Source: Echinarachnius parma (lineage: Eukaryota > Echinodermata > Echinoidea > Clypeasteroida > Echinarachniidae). Taken from it: a stretch of 64,000 nucleotides of DNA. The translations under genes were made by a program, and so were the position numbers. The stretch is from assembly GCA_037951105.1 (NCBI GenBank), contig JBAMJV010003295.1:62001-126000 (forward strand). Direction: 5' to 3'. The notes beneath the pieces are model-generated. The model was given only the letters and a program-made list of their open reading frames with translations. It was not told the origin of the DNA and did no database searches. This document shows, piece after piece, positions 18,646 through 29,152 of this stretch (position 1 is its first letter; each line of letters starts with the position of its first letter).

Positions 18646-18782
18646 AGCGTTCTAAAATATTCATGAGCTAGTTAGCATATTTCTTGTTTGAGTAATGATT
18701 ATGCTGTTTTATTCCAATTAAATTAGTTATGATTAAGTTAGAAGTAAAGAGGCACTTTTAATTATCATTCATGTTTAGTTAT

Positions 18783-19106
18783 CGAACATTTTACAAAATA
18801 ACCCCCCCCCCCCCCTTGAAAAAATCCTGGGTACGCCACTGAATTCATTTGATATTAATCACCACTCGTAGCGTTAAGCTTTAGCGGAAGCCAAGACCAG
18901 TGTCAAGCATTTGCCAAACGGGTGTGCGCGATAAATGATCGAGATTTCTCCGGTGGTAGAAACACTCCACTTATTATTTTGGTGTACGGCTCGTGCGCTG
19001 GAGACAATTAGGGTTGCCAGGATTGCTGGATTCTTCTGCGGGAGATTGGCGGCTAGCTGCAAAGTGCCAATACCGGGTTGGGATTGAATTGTTTTCCCTG
19101 GCGGTA
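18783..19106. other. C tract and unassigned sequence
   Basis: A C run at about 18801-18815 is followed by TTGAAAAAATCCTGGGTACG and CCACTGAATT, the broken end of a G-tract element on the opposite strand. The remainder has no recognised feature. Confidence 0.45.
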
Positions 19107-19245
19107 TTCATCAGATGAGGAGAGAGTCAACCATTCCCTCTCGGTATCTGATGATACCAACGCCTATCTAAGTTGTTCATCAGATGAGGAGAGAGCCAGC
19201 CATTTGCTCTCGGTATCTTACGATACCAACGCCTAGCTAAGTCAA
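19107..19245. repeat. Two tandem 69-bp units
   Basis: TTCATCAGATGAGGAGAGAG starts both units (19107 and 19176), and each ends near GATACCAACGCCTA-CTAAG. The surrounding 18860-19390 is more GC-rich than its neighbours and may be an unrecognised mobile element; no coding frame survives. Confidence 0.75.
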
Positions 19246-20630
19246 TCGGAAGCGGATCTTGAACTCCCCGGGTGGTATACTTCTGCCCAAACGAATCCAA
19301 GTCGACGAGAACCGCAGCTCGGCCCACCCTCATCTGGCAGCGACATCCTGACACGAACTTACAACCCCCTGCCTAGCCAAATAGGGGTGAACGCTACAAT
19401 ATACATGTAATCAATCGTATGAATATGGCTGAATTCATTTCAATAACTCTGGAAGTTATATCATTTCACATCAACCACAAATTTATGGTTTATCTATACG
19501 TAAGCAAACCACGCAGATGGCAACATTTATTATTTGTTTTCATGAATATACTTAAAGCATGCTGTTTTTTGTAATTGTTTTAAATTTGGTTAAATAGCCG
19601 GTAATTTTGTATTTGAAATCGAAGTTGTATACACCTTATTATTTTCGTCGTAATGCCTGCGTATATATATGTAAATTTATATTGTATGGTGTTTTGTTAT
19701 AATTTTCTTTTAGATAATATTAATTATTTCACAGTTCCCCCAAGCTCGACTCGGGGCCCAACACAAATTACAAATATGCGTCCTTATGTGTTTGTTTGTT
19801 TGTAGTACCAGGGATATGAGAGTTTGGTAGTACTATCACCTGTAGTATAATGTACAGAGGCATTTAACTTTGAGTGTGCTGCAATTTTCAAGCATTGACT
19901 TTCTGCAGCGCTCTCCATTTCCATTTGTATGCTGTATCATGTAACTTCCCTTGTAAATGTTATTCTTTGTTGGGAATTAAATGGATAAATGAAATGGAAA
20001 TTAAATTTTATGAAGGATGTCGTTATTTAATTTATTATCACCATCTCATCTCGTTCTGATAACAGTCGTATTTCTACAGCGCTTAAAATTTACTGTTGTG
20101 TCAGTCACTATGTTAATTTGTATAATTATTATAGAATTATTAGTTTTGGGTTTTGTCTTCCTTTAATTTAACTACCACATCATCTAGTAGTCACTTCCTG
20201 AAAGCGACTGATCACTCTGATGGTTTACATTAATATCACACTTGATTGCTTGCATTTGTCGTGCCTGTGCGTCATACTGATAAGAAAGATTCAAACAACT
20301 CCTGATTAAATCAGAAGATAAGACATCGGAAGGGCAAGGGTTCGTTGGTATATTTAGCTTTTAATTGAAAGTGAGATGATGTTTTGCTAGATGTTTTTTT
20401 TAATTATAAAACAGAAAAGGCATATTCCGTGGATTGAAGTGATTTTGCCTGAATATGAATAAACTTTACCTAAGAATAGATAATCTCCTTTTCAAAAACT
20501 CTAAGAGAGGGTGGGTGAAGGGTTGCAGCCCAAAACCTTCCGCCTCGTACGCCGCCTATGAACAAATACGTTAATCACACTACAATTTAGGTGGCTTGTT
20601 TCTTTCCCTTCATTTTCTTTCTCTATACAT
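19246..20630. other. Intergenic sequence
   Basis: AT-rich from about 19400. No gene or repeat that I can support. Confidence 0.4.
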
Positions 20631-21005
20631 TCACCCATGAGGGGGGGGGGGGGGGGGGGGTGGCTGTTAGGGGGCAAGTAACTACATCTACAATGATATC
20701 CCCCCATATCCCCATTATCTACGCATCTGGTTTGAAAGTAATTATTCCCTATCAACCTGTATCACAGTTCAATCTTTGTGTTTGCACATGTTAGGTTTGG
20801 AATATCAAAAGGTGTTGGCCTTGGCATAGCGTGATTGGACTGATAAGAGGGTACGCAAATTAGTATGGAAGGGGGGGGGGGGGGGGGGGAGTACACTCAA
20901 TGTATTTCTTAGGATTTTCCCCTAACTGATATCTGTTATTGCTTTTGTCAAATTATTAGGGGTGGGGGCACGTCTCCTGGAAGTTTAGCCACTGGGCATT
21001 GACAA
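20631..21005. repeat. Two poly-G-centred elements
   Basis: G tracts at about 20641-20660 and 20871-20889. The second lies between TTGGCATAGCG (about 20819) and TTTAGCCACTGG (about 20988), eroded ends of the AGTGGCGTAGC family F. Confidence 0.5.
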
Positions 21006-22016
21006 CAAAATGACGTACCGGTAGATATTTTAGTGGGAAAACGTGTTCGCTTTATTTTATTTCTAAAAGATGGAAGTATTATACATATTACCTTGCGCTG
21101 AGCTGGAGATGTAGAATGTTCTCATTTATTTATATGAAAGGAAGACTAATAAATTATAATAAATTTAGATTTCTGACCTTATCACCATATTCTAAGTCTA
21201 TCTATGTGTTTCTTTATTACCCAAGGATTCCCCCCTATGTTTTTCTTCGAAGGTAAGCGCCCCATGTTCCTTGCAACTACACCACGGAGACTTCAGTGCA
21301 CCACTAGAGACTTCAGTGCATCATGGTATTTACTCTTTCACTGATTATGCAAAAGATATCCTTATCCTTACGACTTATCAACAAAATCTTTGTAATACGT
21401 ACTTAACCCCAATACAATTGCGTCAAATACATAATTATCAACAGTGCTGTGAAACTAACGAAATCGTCGGGGTGGAATGGGAATGAACAGTTTGTTCCCT
21501 CTTTAATGCAAACTATGTGATATCAATCAACCTTTGAATATATCAAAAACAAACATTTTAACTACTTTTTAATAAAATTGCAGTTAAAATGAGAAGATTA
21601 TGTGAGTTACTGTGCTGTAGAGCTCCCGCCAATGTCAATCCTTATTACTTCTTCGCTATTAATAGTTTACAAGGCGGCGTGAAGGGGTGGGGGGGGGGGG
21701 GGGGGGGTGTAGGGTGGAAATATTTTGGCAAAATACCTCAGTTCCCGGCTAAATATTCACCCGTACGCCTTTGTTAATGTAATAACTTCTACCATTTTAT
21801 ACTCGTTGGGTAACCCTTAGTCAATACTCTGGTAACCTGCTTTCGACAGTTGCAGTCCATCTGGTGAATCGAATAACATCTCATTCACACATACCGTTTG
21901 GTCCGCTTACTCGCAAAACGAACAAGGTTACGACACGCAATATCGCGGTGGCCTTGATAAAAGGCTACTCGTTTGGCAGAATGATCCAGAGAAGATATGA
22001 AACAAGCTTTGCTACC
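21006..22016. other. Intergenic sequence with one poly-G tract
   Basis: A G tract of about 18 lies at 21689-21707. Small AT-rich ORFs on the + strand (for example 21271-21486) lack splice context and similarity that I recognise. Confidence 0.4.
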
Positions 22017-23212
22017 TTAAAGGGGTAGTACAGTTTTTGGTAAGGCTGAACTTTAGTAACCAAAACCTGCACAGTAACATTACAAACTAATAGTTATAAC
22101 TCCACCATGCTCGAAAGGTATACAAAATTACAACCGACTAAGTAAAAAGCCTGTCATCATTCAAAAAGAGCCATTAAAACACAAGAGGGCGCTCTCTAAA
22201 AAGGCATTGGTTTCAACCATTTTTCATACAAAGTTATGCACGTGATGTTTTGTTGAAATAATGATTGAATAGAGAGATCATCTCATTTAAAAAACCGCTT
22301 TTGAACATTTAAAAAAAAGTGTAAGCATTTTTTTATTAAAAAAAAAAAAAATCATCAAATAAATTTGGGGCCCAAATTTATTACGATCAGATATATTTAA
22401 AGAATATTGACTGGCCTTGAGGGAGACACGGCAAATATTGCCTGAACTAGATTCATATTGCCCGAGTCGAAGACGAGGGCAATATGGATCTAGTGAGGGC
22501 AATATTTGTAGTGTAGCCCGAAAGTCCAGTCAATATTGTAATTATTAACTAATCAGACATCTCGAGCGAACATGCAATATATTAATTTAAAGGGTACAAA
22601 TTGCACAATTCTTACAATTATTGAACGATGTTTAAACTTCAAGTTTTAAACAAAATGCATACATCTTGACTTCATCCCAGTTTGTAAAGAATCATTACTT
22701 AGCTAGCGCGTAACACATTGTTACGTCATAATTAGACACGCGCAAATCATTGATAAACGCGCGTATGAATTTGCGCACTCATGCTGTTAGCGCGCCTTCA
22801 TCTCGGATAAATATTATTGACCGGCAAATTACACACAAAATCCCATTGACTTTTCTGAGCGGTCAATAAGATTTTGTCCATTGGTTTACTGTGTGATCAT
22901 ATTGACCGGCAAATTACACACAAAATCCCATTGACTTTTCTGAGCGGGCAATATGATTTGTTTTCACCCCTAGTTTTGTTGGCCTACTTAACTTGGAGGG
23001 CAATATGGTTTTAAAATTGCCCTGCTCAGATGTCTGCTATGGTTAATAATTATTGATATTTCAGCCATTTCTGAACCGAGTTTGACCAAATAAAGTTTAT
23101 TCTGCCATTAAAATTGCATGTTCTTTCATATTCGACACTCAGTTTGTCATTACCTCACAAAGAAATTGTGTTGTGCAGCGCACTCTCTACCAAAACTGAA
23201 CTACCCCTTTAA
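22017..23212. mobile_element. MITE family A copy 4 with nested insertion
   Basis: Ends TTAAAGGGGTAGTACAGTTT and ACTGAACTACCCCTTTAA. The middle (about 22400-23045) is foreign to the family: it interrupts the usual ATATATTTA-TGATATTTCAGCC junction. The insert has many GGCAATAT/ATATTGCC motifs, an inverted pair near 22430-22510 and a 45-bp direct repeat starting TTGACCGGCAAATTACACAC at 22817 and 22902. Confidence 0.8.
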
Positions 23213-23245
23213 CCCATTTACTACTGGAACAAGGGATACCAAGTG

Positions 23246-23669
23246 TTAAAGGGAACCACCACGCAAAGAACTACGCAGGCGTATATGTTTCGGTACCGTT
23301 GTTAGGTATGTTATAGATTTATATTACTTTGCAAAAGGGTGTGTAATTCATAAACAAAACAACTAATCACCAACACTTGCGGAACCAACAGGGCATCATG
23401 GCTCCGTATGCACCAAACGTCTGGGAGTGCGCTGATTATATACACGCGTACGTTCGGAGATAATATAACCACGGAAGACGCGTACGTCCTAGACATTATA
23501 TTGTCTTCCATTGCAGAACCATGAACACATAATTTAGTATGATGATGAGTTTCTCAATTGTACAATTTGTACGGAATCATATTTTTCTGAACTTGTTGAT
23601 GGAATGGACTACAAAAACTATTACCTTTCATGTCTACGAATATTATTTTTGGGTGAAGGTTCCCTTTAA
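23246..23669. mobile_element. MITE family B copy 3
   Basis: TTAAAGGGAACCACCACGCA to AGGTTCCCTTTAA, with TTAA at both ends. Family blocks AAGGGTGTGTAATTCATAAA and ACTTGCGGAACCA are present. It sits 33 bp from a MITE A copy. Confidence 0.85.
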
Positions 23670-23844
23670 GCCTAAGCTAGGAGACTACAGTATCTTGTGG
23701 TTAATGTGTTAATGTCTTCACAAACATTACTTAAATGATCCATTTTGTTCGCTTTTATGTTCATCCATTGCAGATCAGAAGTTTGTGTCACACTAGGTAT
23801 GGAGCAAAGAGGTGTCAGTGGGGGTGTTTGTTTGTTTGAGTTTA

Positions 23845-23858
23845 TATATGTGTGTGTG

Positions 23859-23904
<46 letters not shown>

Positions 23905-23960
23905 TGTGTGCGTGAGTGTGTGTGTGTGTGTGTGTGCGTGTGTGTACGTGTGTGTGCGTG

Positions 23961-24034
<74 letters not shown>
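23845..24034. repeat. (TG)n microsatellite
   Basis: About 190 bp of TG dinucleotides with occasional CG or TA. All Cys/Val and Thr/His ORFs here are artefacts. Confidence 0.98.
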
Positions 24035-24036
<2 letters not shown>

Positions 24037-24710
24037 TGTATGGATGTCAGCACGTGTTTGTGTTTGCATGTATATGTTGTCTGTGTGTCGGTGGTTGGGG
24101 GGGGGGGGGATTTCCAACAAGAGGGGCCAGGTAGTGATAGCAAAAAGTAAAATAATATCATGTTATGTATTTGTTTTTGTTATATTTCTGTCTACAGGGA
24201 GGAGGGAGTTGTTGGGCCCCTAGATCCCACTGAGCTACACCAATGCTGAGAAGTGCTGAAATTGCAAACACCTTTCGAGAAGTATATAATTAAAATAGTT
24301 GATCGATGATGTGTACGTTTTATGTGACTGTACTCAATACAATATTTAATGTCACAACATGAGATAAATCGATTCGTCTTGCCTAGGGAAAAACAAAAAG
24401 GAATCATTTTTAGAGGTGTTGTATGGTGATTATAGTCATGTGAAATTGAATTAAGTTAGAAATATATCTGCATTATTTACTACGGCTAATGCCACAATAA
24501 AAAAATTGGAGATCACTACAAAACATTCTTTTTGTGAATAACTAAACAGTCATGTTAAAAAAGTAAGACAAACAAAAATGCACGTACACCATAATGCCTG
24601 GACAACACACACATCATTATTTGAACTCATCGGAAAGTGTTTCGATCGTAAACTTTCAACACAATCCAGAGTGAATAATCGTGATATTTAAACGTTAAAT
24701 TAATGCAAGT
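24035..24710. other. Intergenic sequence
   Basis: A G tract of about 12 at 24098-24109; otherwise AT-rich with nothing recognised. Confidence 0.4.
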
Positions 24711-25070
24711 ACATAAACTATAGGATATCGGAGAAGAGCGGGGCTAATCTTTGAAACACTTGCGTAAATCTGCGGAAAGTTCGTTTGTTCAGGAGGGGAG
24801 AGTAGGGGGTGTGGGGAGGGGGTTGAATGAAAAAAGATCACACCCTAAACAAAATGTATCGCTTACAGATCTACGTCATATTAGATCAAGTATGCGCAGA
24901 GCAATCTATACTAAAATCTAAGGAAGCGGGGATTTAGAGGCGAGCGGGGTTCAATTTAAAACACTGACGTAGATCTGCGGAAAGTTATTTTGGTCAAGGG
25001 TGGGGGATGTGGATATACCACCCGCTGAACAATATGTATCACTTACAGATATACTCCAGTTTTTTAAAAA
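24711..25070. repeat. Two diverged tandem units of about 205 bp
   Basis: Both units contain GCGGGG, TTGAAACACT/TAAAACACTG, ATCTGCGGAAAGTT, a G-rich stretch, and GTATCGCTTACAGAT or GTATCACTTACAGAT. Size and divergence match the decaying arrays elsewhere in the window. No coding frame. Confidence 0.65.
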
Positions 25071-25237
25071 CAAAATCAGACACAGAACGCTCAAGATGAA
25101 TAAATTGAGAGTATCCACACCTAAACATCTCTTTAAAGGGACTACTGCAGGGATTTGTGTGTTAACAATCTGAAAACGATGAGAATGGTTCATAACATTA
25201 TGGTAACATATTGCAGTCTGTAAATTATGTGTAGATT

Positions 25238-25450
25238 TCACGGCAGCCTCTTCATTATTCCAGGAATAGCGTCAAGTTGTATGTGTGAAATGCTTTTTTC
25301 ATCGCACAGGTCTCCTTTGTTTAAAATGATGGCTGACTTTTCATCCAAATAACTAACCGTATCCCCATGTTCGATTATAAATAATTTTACACACAGTATT
25401 TTCATATCATCGTCTAACTGTGGAAATTTGGACGATTGGAGTCTACACAT
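25238..25450 (-). CDS. Possible isolated exon, unknown product
   Basis: A 70-codon frame (MCRLQSSKFPQLDDD to PGIMKRLP) ends in TGA. Just upstream on the - strand is an acceptor-like GTGTTTTTCAG. The composition is mixed and soluble, with no low-complexity sequence. I recognise no family, find no partner exon and see no polyadenylation signal nearby. It may be a chance frame or a relic exon. Confidence 0.2.
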   Translation of the reverse strand: MCRLQSSKFPQLDDDMKILCVKLFIIEHGDTVSYLDEKSAIILNKGDLCDEKSISHIQLDAIPGIMKRLP

Positions 25451-25918
25451 CCCTGAAAAACACTTTCAATTGATTAACAGTACGATTTGGATATGACTTA
25501 TGAGTTAATGCAATTAGTGAAATAGTAAATAATCCCGCCAATAATTATGGCATAGGTTACACGATTGTATTTTACTATTATGCACAAATAATGTCACTGA
25601 ATGATTCGATATTGTATAACATTTTTTATAGAACACACACACAAGCCGGACAGTGCTGAAAACAAACAAACATCCTCACACTCACACCAACATGATAACA
25701 GTGTTTACAAGTCTGATTCAATAAATAAGCCATTTTTAATTCACGAATGGTTGGCAATGTAAGAAAGGACAATAGTCACATGATCATAATAATGATTTCA
25801 TCTTACTACAGAGGATAATAAAATTAATACTGCATTATTCACATGTCATAGAACACACGGGCATTATCAGTTTTTTAATATACTTGTACAAGAATGTGGT
25901 ACGTACACAGTAGCAGTA
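25451..25918. other. Intergenic sequence
   Basis: AT-rich; nothing recognised. Confidence 0.35.
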
Positions 25919-26260
25919 TTAGTGCCGTAGCATGGTCCGATTGATTGTGGGAATGGGGGGGGGGCATGAATTATTGGGGAGCACACTTTATGTATATTGT
26001 TTATTTGTGTTTTAGGTATTGCAGCGTTATGCTTCGTATTGTTTTATGTCAAATTAACCGTGGAGGGGGGGGGGGGGGGGGGGGGGGAGCTGCATGTGCC
26101 ACCATAGCTATGCCACTGTAAAGCGGCGTAACCAGTCGAGAGCATGCAGGGGCAACGGGGCATGTATTAGGGATGCCAACGTCACCAGCATATGCCATGC
26201 TTTGGGTGTTCTGGGCCTGTCGGGGTGGGGGGGGGGGGGGGGGGGGGGGGAGATGCCGAC
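25919..26260. repeat. Poly-G element(s), family F
   Basis: AGTGCCGTAGCATGG near 25921 is mirrored by CATAGCTATGCCACT ending near 26117. G tracts lie at about 25957-25965, 26065-26087 and 26226-26251. The interior phrase CATGAATTATTGGGGAGC-ACACT resembles those of other poly-G elements. The Gly-rich ORF is an artefact. Confidence 0.6.
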
Positions 26261-27030
26261 TGAATCATATACTTCCTGCGCCACTACAGTACATTACTTC
26301 CATATGTTTCATCAGATTGTTTTACTATTTGTTGTATAAATAGTTCTTTCAATCATCATTGGTTCCGTTTTTAACTGTTTACCCATTGAAGCTAGTCGAA
26401 ATTACTCATAATAATATTAAACGGCAAAATAATTAAGCGACCCAGCTGTTCTTGAAAGTTGCTTGAACACAAGTATACAACATGAAGTGAACATTTTGCC
26501 TGAACAAATCAACATAAGCCCAGTCATGAATATCGTTTCCTGTTGAAATGACTGAACTAACAACGACTTCATAAAAACATAGATCTATAGAAAGGGAGGG
26601 AAAATCCCGTATATACACGTCTTCCATGAATTTGCATTATTAATTCAGGTCGGTAAAAACAAATGTCTACATCGATAAGTTGATAGATAATACTACACGG
26701 CAAGTCTGGACATACATCTTGTATAATCATACCCAAGATTATAAATGTAATTTTTTTTCAAGATTATCAAAAGTATATCCCGTATACATTACGATACTAT
26801 TTTTTAGTCTTTGTGTTTTGTATTTTGCCATGTTTGTTTGCAAGCCAAACTTACGAGCTTATGGCGGGTTTTTCGATATGATGGTGAAAAAAGCACTTCA
26901 CATGCCCTCATAGCAAGATCTACATTAGTTGACGCACATCAGCATTTCATTAACCCAAAGGCAATAACACTACTTCGGAGAGAAAGCTGATCTAGAAAGA
27001 TTTGTTTAGTTTTTTGGAAGTGCCTTGCGT
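26261..27030. other. Intergenic sequence
   Basis: AT-rich; small ORFs without splice or similarity support. Confidence 0.35.
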
Positions 27031-27429
27031 TTAAAGAGATCTAGTAACTTTGTTGACATGCGCAAAAAGTGATGAATGGTTGATAACATGTGTATTGTTG
27101 TGATATGATATGTCTACTGAGTAATGTGTGAACACGTCACGTTAAAATGGATATTGTATGGGCAAGTAATGAACGAGAGTGCAAAGTGATATTCGCTTAC
27201 CCATTGCATTGACTTTGTACACAGTTATATCTTTCCATTGGATTATTACAATTCCACACACTTCAATAATACAGTAATACATATCTTGTTAACGAAAGGG
27301 AAATTCTACAAACCGAAACCTGTTCTTTGCTTCATTTGGTAATACGAATGCAACAAGGTATGCGAGATTCGCTAGAGTTCCACCTCATTTTTTTTTTAGC
27401 ATTTTGACAATGTTACTAGATCCCTTTAA
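27031..27429. mobile_element. MITE family D, fullest copy
   Basis: TTAAAGAGATCTAGTAACTT at the left and GTTACTAGATCCCTTTAA at the right form the terminal inverted repeat with TTAA ends. Interior blocks: TGCGCAAAAAGTGATGAATG, CATTGCATTGACTTTGTACA, CTTCAAT, GGTAATACGAATGCAACAAG. About 400 bp, non-coding. Confidence 0.85.
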
Positions 27430-28270
27430 TGTTCTGCCTCCGTCGTGTTCGTTTCATAAGATATATGTGGATCACATGGCTAGAAAATCAATGAATACGA
27501 TTATGGCGGTATGATTATGACATATCTGGTGATATAATCTATATTTCCCGAGTCTGATCCTCTACAATTTCGAAATTCAGCCAGTTGAAAATTCTTTAAA
27601 TGTTCACCCTTGCTTCTCTTTGTGTGGTATGAACCTGGGGGAAGGGGGTTCGCAAAGATTTAAAGTTGAACTTAGCTCTAAGTTTATCCTAACTAATATG
27701 GAAAACCATTAGTTTCTTTGTAAAATTCGTGACAAAAACAGTAATATTTGTTATTATATCACGGAACCTTAAAGTTATTGATATACATTTTTGTTAGAAG
27801 TGTGAAACAATTGCTTTTTTGGTTTTTAAATATGTTTTATTCGAAGCCTACGCATGGCCTACCATAATTTTTTAGTTCAGCTTAGAATTTAAGTTCAACT
27901 TAGAATGTTAGCTAACAACTTAGTTTTTCTGTGAATTACCCTCGGGTGAACGTCTAATACAAACAAAATCATCAAGCTCCGTGCATTAGGCACACGCTCT
28001 TTTACTGAGATACAGTACCAAAGTTCAAATTCAGCTAGTAGAAAAATAATAAAACGTTTCCGCTTTATTTTGGCCAGTTGGACTGTCCAACGTCTGTAAG
28101 AAGAACTGTGTAGCTTCTTCTTGGCTGGTCTGTCCACAATCATGGTAAACAACGTTTAGTTTATTCTTGTTGGACTACTCATTGGTAAGAGGTTTCTCTT
28201 AACCCCCCTTTCTACCCGCTCCCCCCAAAACGTCGTCATATTTTTTTTCTAAAACCTCTAAAGAAGTCAA
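27430..28270. other. Sequence downstream of the FAM43-like gene
   Basis: No gene. From about 27990 there may be very old fragments of the repeats that follow, but I cannot align them by eye. Confidence 0.35.
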
Positions 28271-28274
28271 CTTT

Positions 28275-28545
28275 TGCAATTAGCCAGTTTAGCAATCCTC
28301 AAACGTTCAGCTTCGCTTCTCATGATCGGACAGTCTATAGGCGTCAGAACGCATTCGCAGTGTTGCCAATGATGTCACTCGTATCGCGTTCATTCTTGAT
28401 CTCCCTACTCAAGATGATTAGGAAAACAATGAATGCCGGTTAATCAGTACCATTCTAGATTAGAATTCACGGTCCGCCGGTTGGAAATCATCATACGTCC
28501 ATGCTTCGCTTCTCCTGGTCGGACCGCTGTCAGAACGAAACAGTT
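28275..28545 (-). pseudogene. Two decayed copies of the FAM43-like last-exon end
   Basis: About 28460-28545 and 28275-28408 repeat the end of the last exon (28640-28760). Shared + strand blocks are CCGGTTGGAAATC, GCTTCGCTTCTCCTGGTCGGA and, in the further copy, GATGTCACTCGTATCGCGTTC. Spacing is about 180-185 bp and the copy further away is more diverged. The stop codon and frame are lost. Confidence 0.75.
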
Positions 28546-28549
28546 TCCT

Positions 28550-28625
28550 CTGAAATGACCCTGGTGGGAATCGAACACACTCATCATTCATCTAGGCTTG
28601 TGGCTGGCAGCCAATAACCCCAAAA
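28550..28625 (-). repeat. Fragment with a tRNA-like B box
   Basis: On the - strand GTGTGTTCGATTCCCACCAG resembles a B box (GGTTCGANTCC). The rest does not fold as a tRNA. Possibly a SINE fragment between the gene end and its first shadow copy. Confidence 0.3.
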
Positions 28626-28630
28626 CGCAC

Positions 28631-29152
28631 TCAAAATTCGTAATCAGCCGGTTGGAAATCCTCAAACGTGTCGGCTTCGCTTCTCCTGGTCGGACTTTCC
28701 AGCAGCTGCAGACGATATCGTGCGCGCTTAGCGTTTCCGTTGATGTCATTCGCATCACGTTCGTCTTTACTCTCCTGTATCACCAGCATCTGCGAGTGAA
28801 GGCTTAGCCGATCGGACAGCGGCGGCTTGAACGGGCACCTCGTGTTGATGATCCGTCGCAGCGGTGTCGGCGGCAGCGCCTCGACCATGGAATAACCGTC
28901 GTCCTCGTCATCGAAAGCATCGTCGACGTCGCTTTCGTCGCTCCAGCTCCGCTCGCTGATGCGACTGGGACTGCTCATTATGACACTCAGTGAGTTGTGC
29001 TGGTTGCTTTCCAGATGCTTCTTGTTGGCGCTCGCCGTCTTCTCTCGCTTGAACTGCTCAAAGGCCGTCTCGTACATCCGGGTGATCATGGTAGCGATCT
29101 CTGACGCCTTCTCCGTCTTGGTACATACGGCCACGTGGACTCGAAGACAGAC
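28631..29152 (-). CDS. FAM43: FAM43-like exon 3 (terminal)
   Basis: 522 nt after acceptor TGTCACAG, starting VCLRVHVAVCTKTEKASEI and ending FEDFQPADYEF before TGA at 28633-28631. It holds the end of the PTB fold and its helix, an acidic serine segment (DESDVDDAFDDEDDG), the FAM43-type CPFKPPLSDR motif and a basic stretch NAKRARYRLQ. Confidence 0.88.
   Translation of the reverse strand, partial: VCLRVHVAVCTKTEKASEIATMITRMYETAFEQFKREKTASANKKHLESNQHNSLSVIMSSPSRISERSWSDESDVDDAFDDEDDGYSMVEALPPTPLRRIINTRCPFKPPLSDRLSLHSQMLVIQESKDERDANDINGNAKRARYRLQLLESPTRRSEADTFEDFQPADYEF

Larger units (their letters stand above)
16797..18782 (+). repeat. 2-kb direct duplication, copy 2
   Basis: Collinear with 14095-16125. 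Differences include loss of about 20 bp near 18105 (the GATTCGCTCTTTTTGGTAGA stretch is missing) and several single-base changes. Confidence 0.9.

Noticed and set aside
23793..24223. Several ORFs of 70-123 codons
   Set aside because: All are Cys-Val or Thr-His readings of the (TG)n microsatellite.
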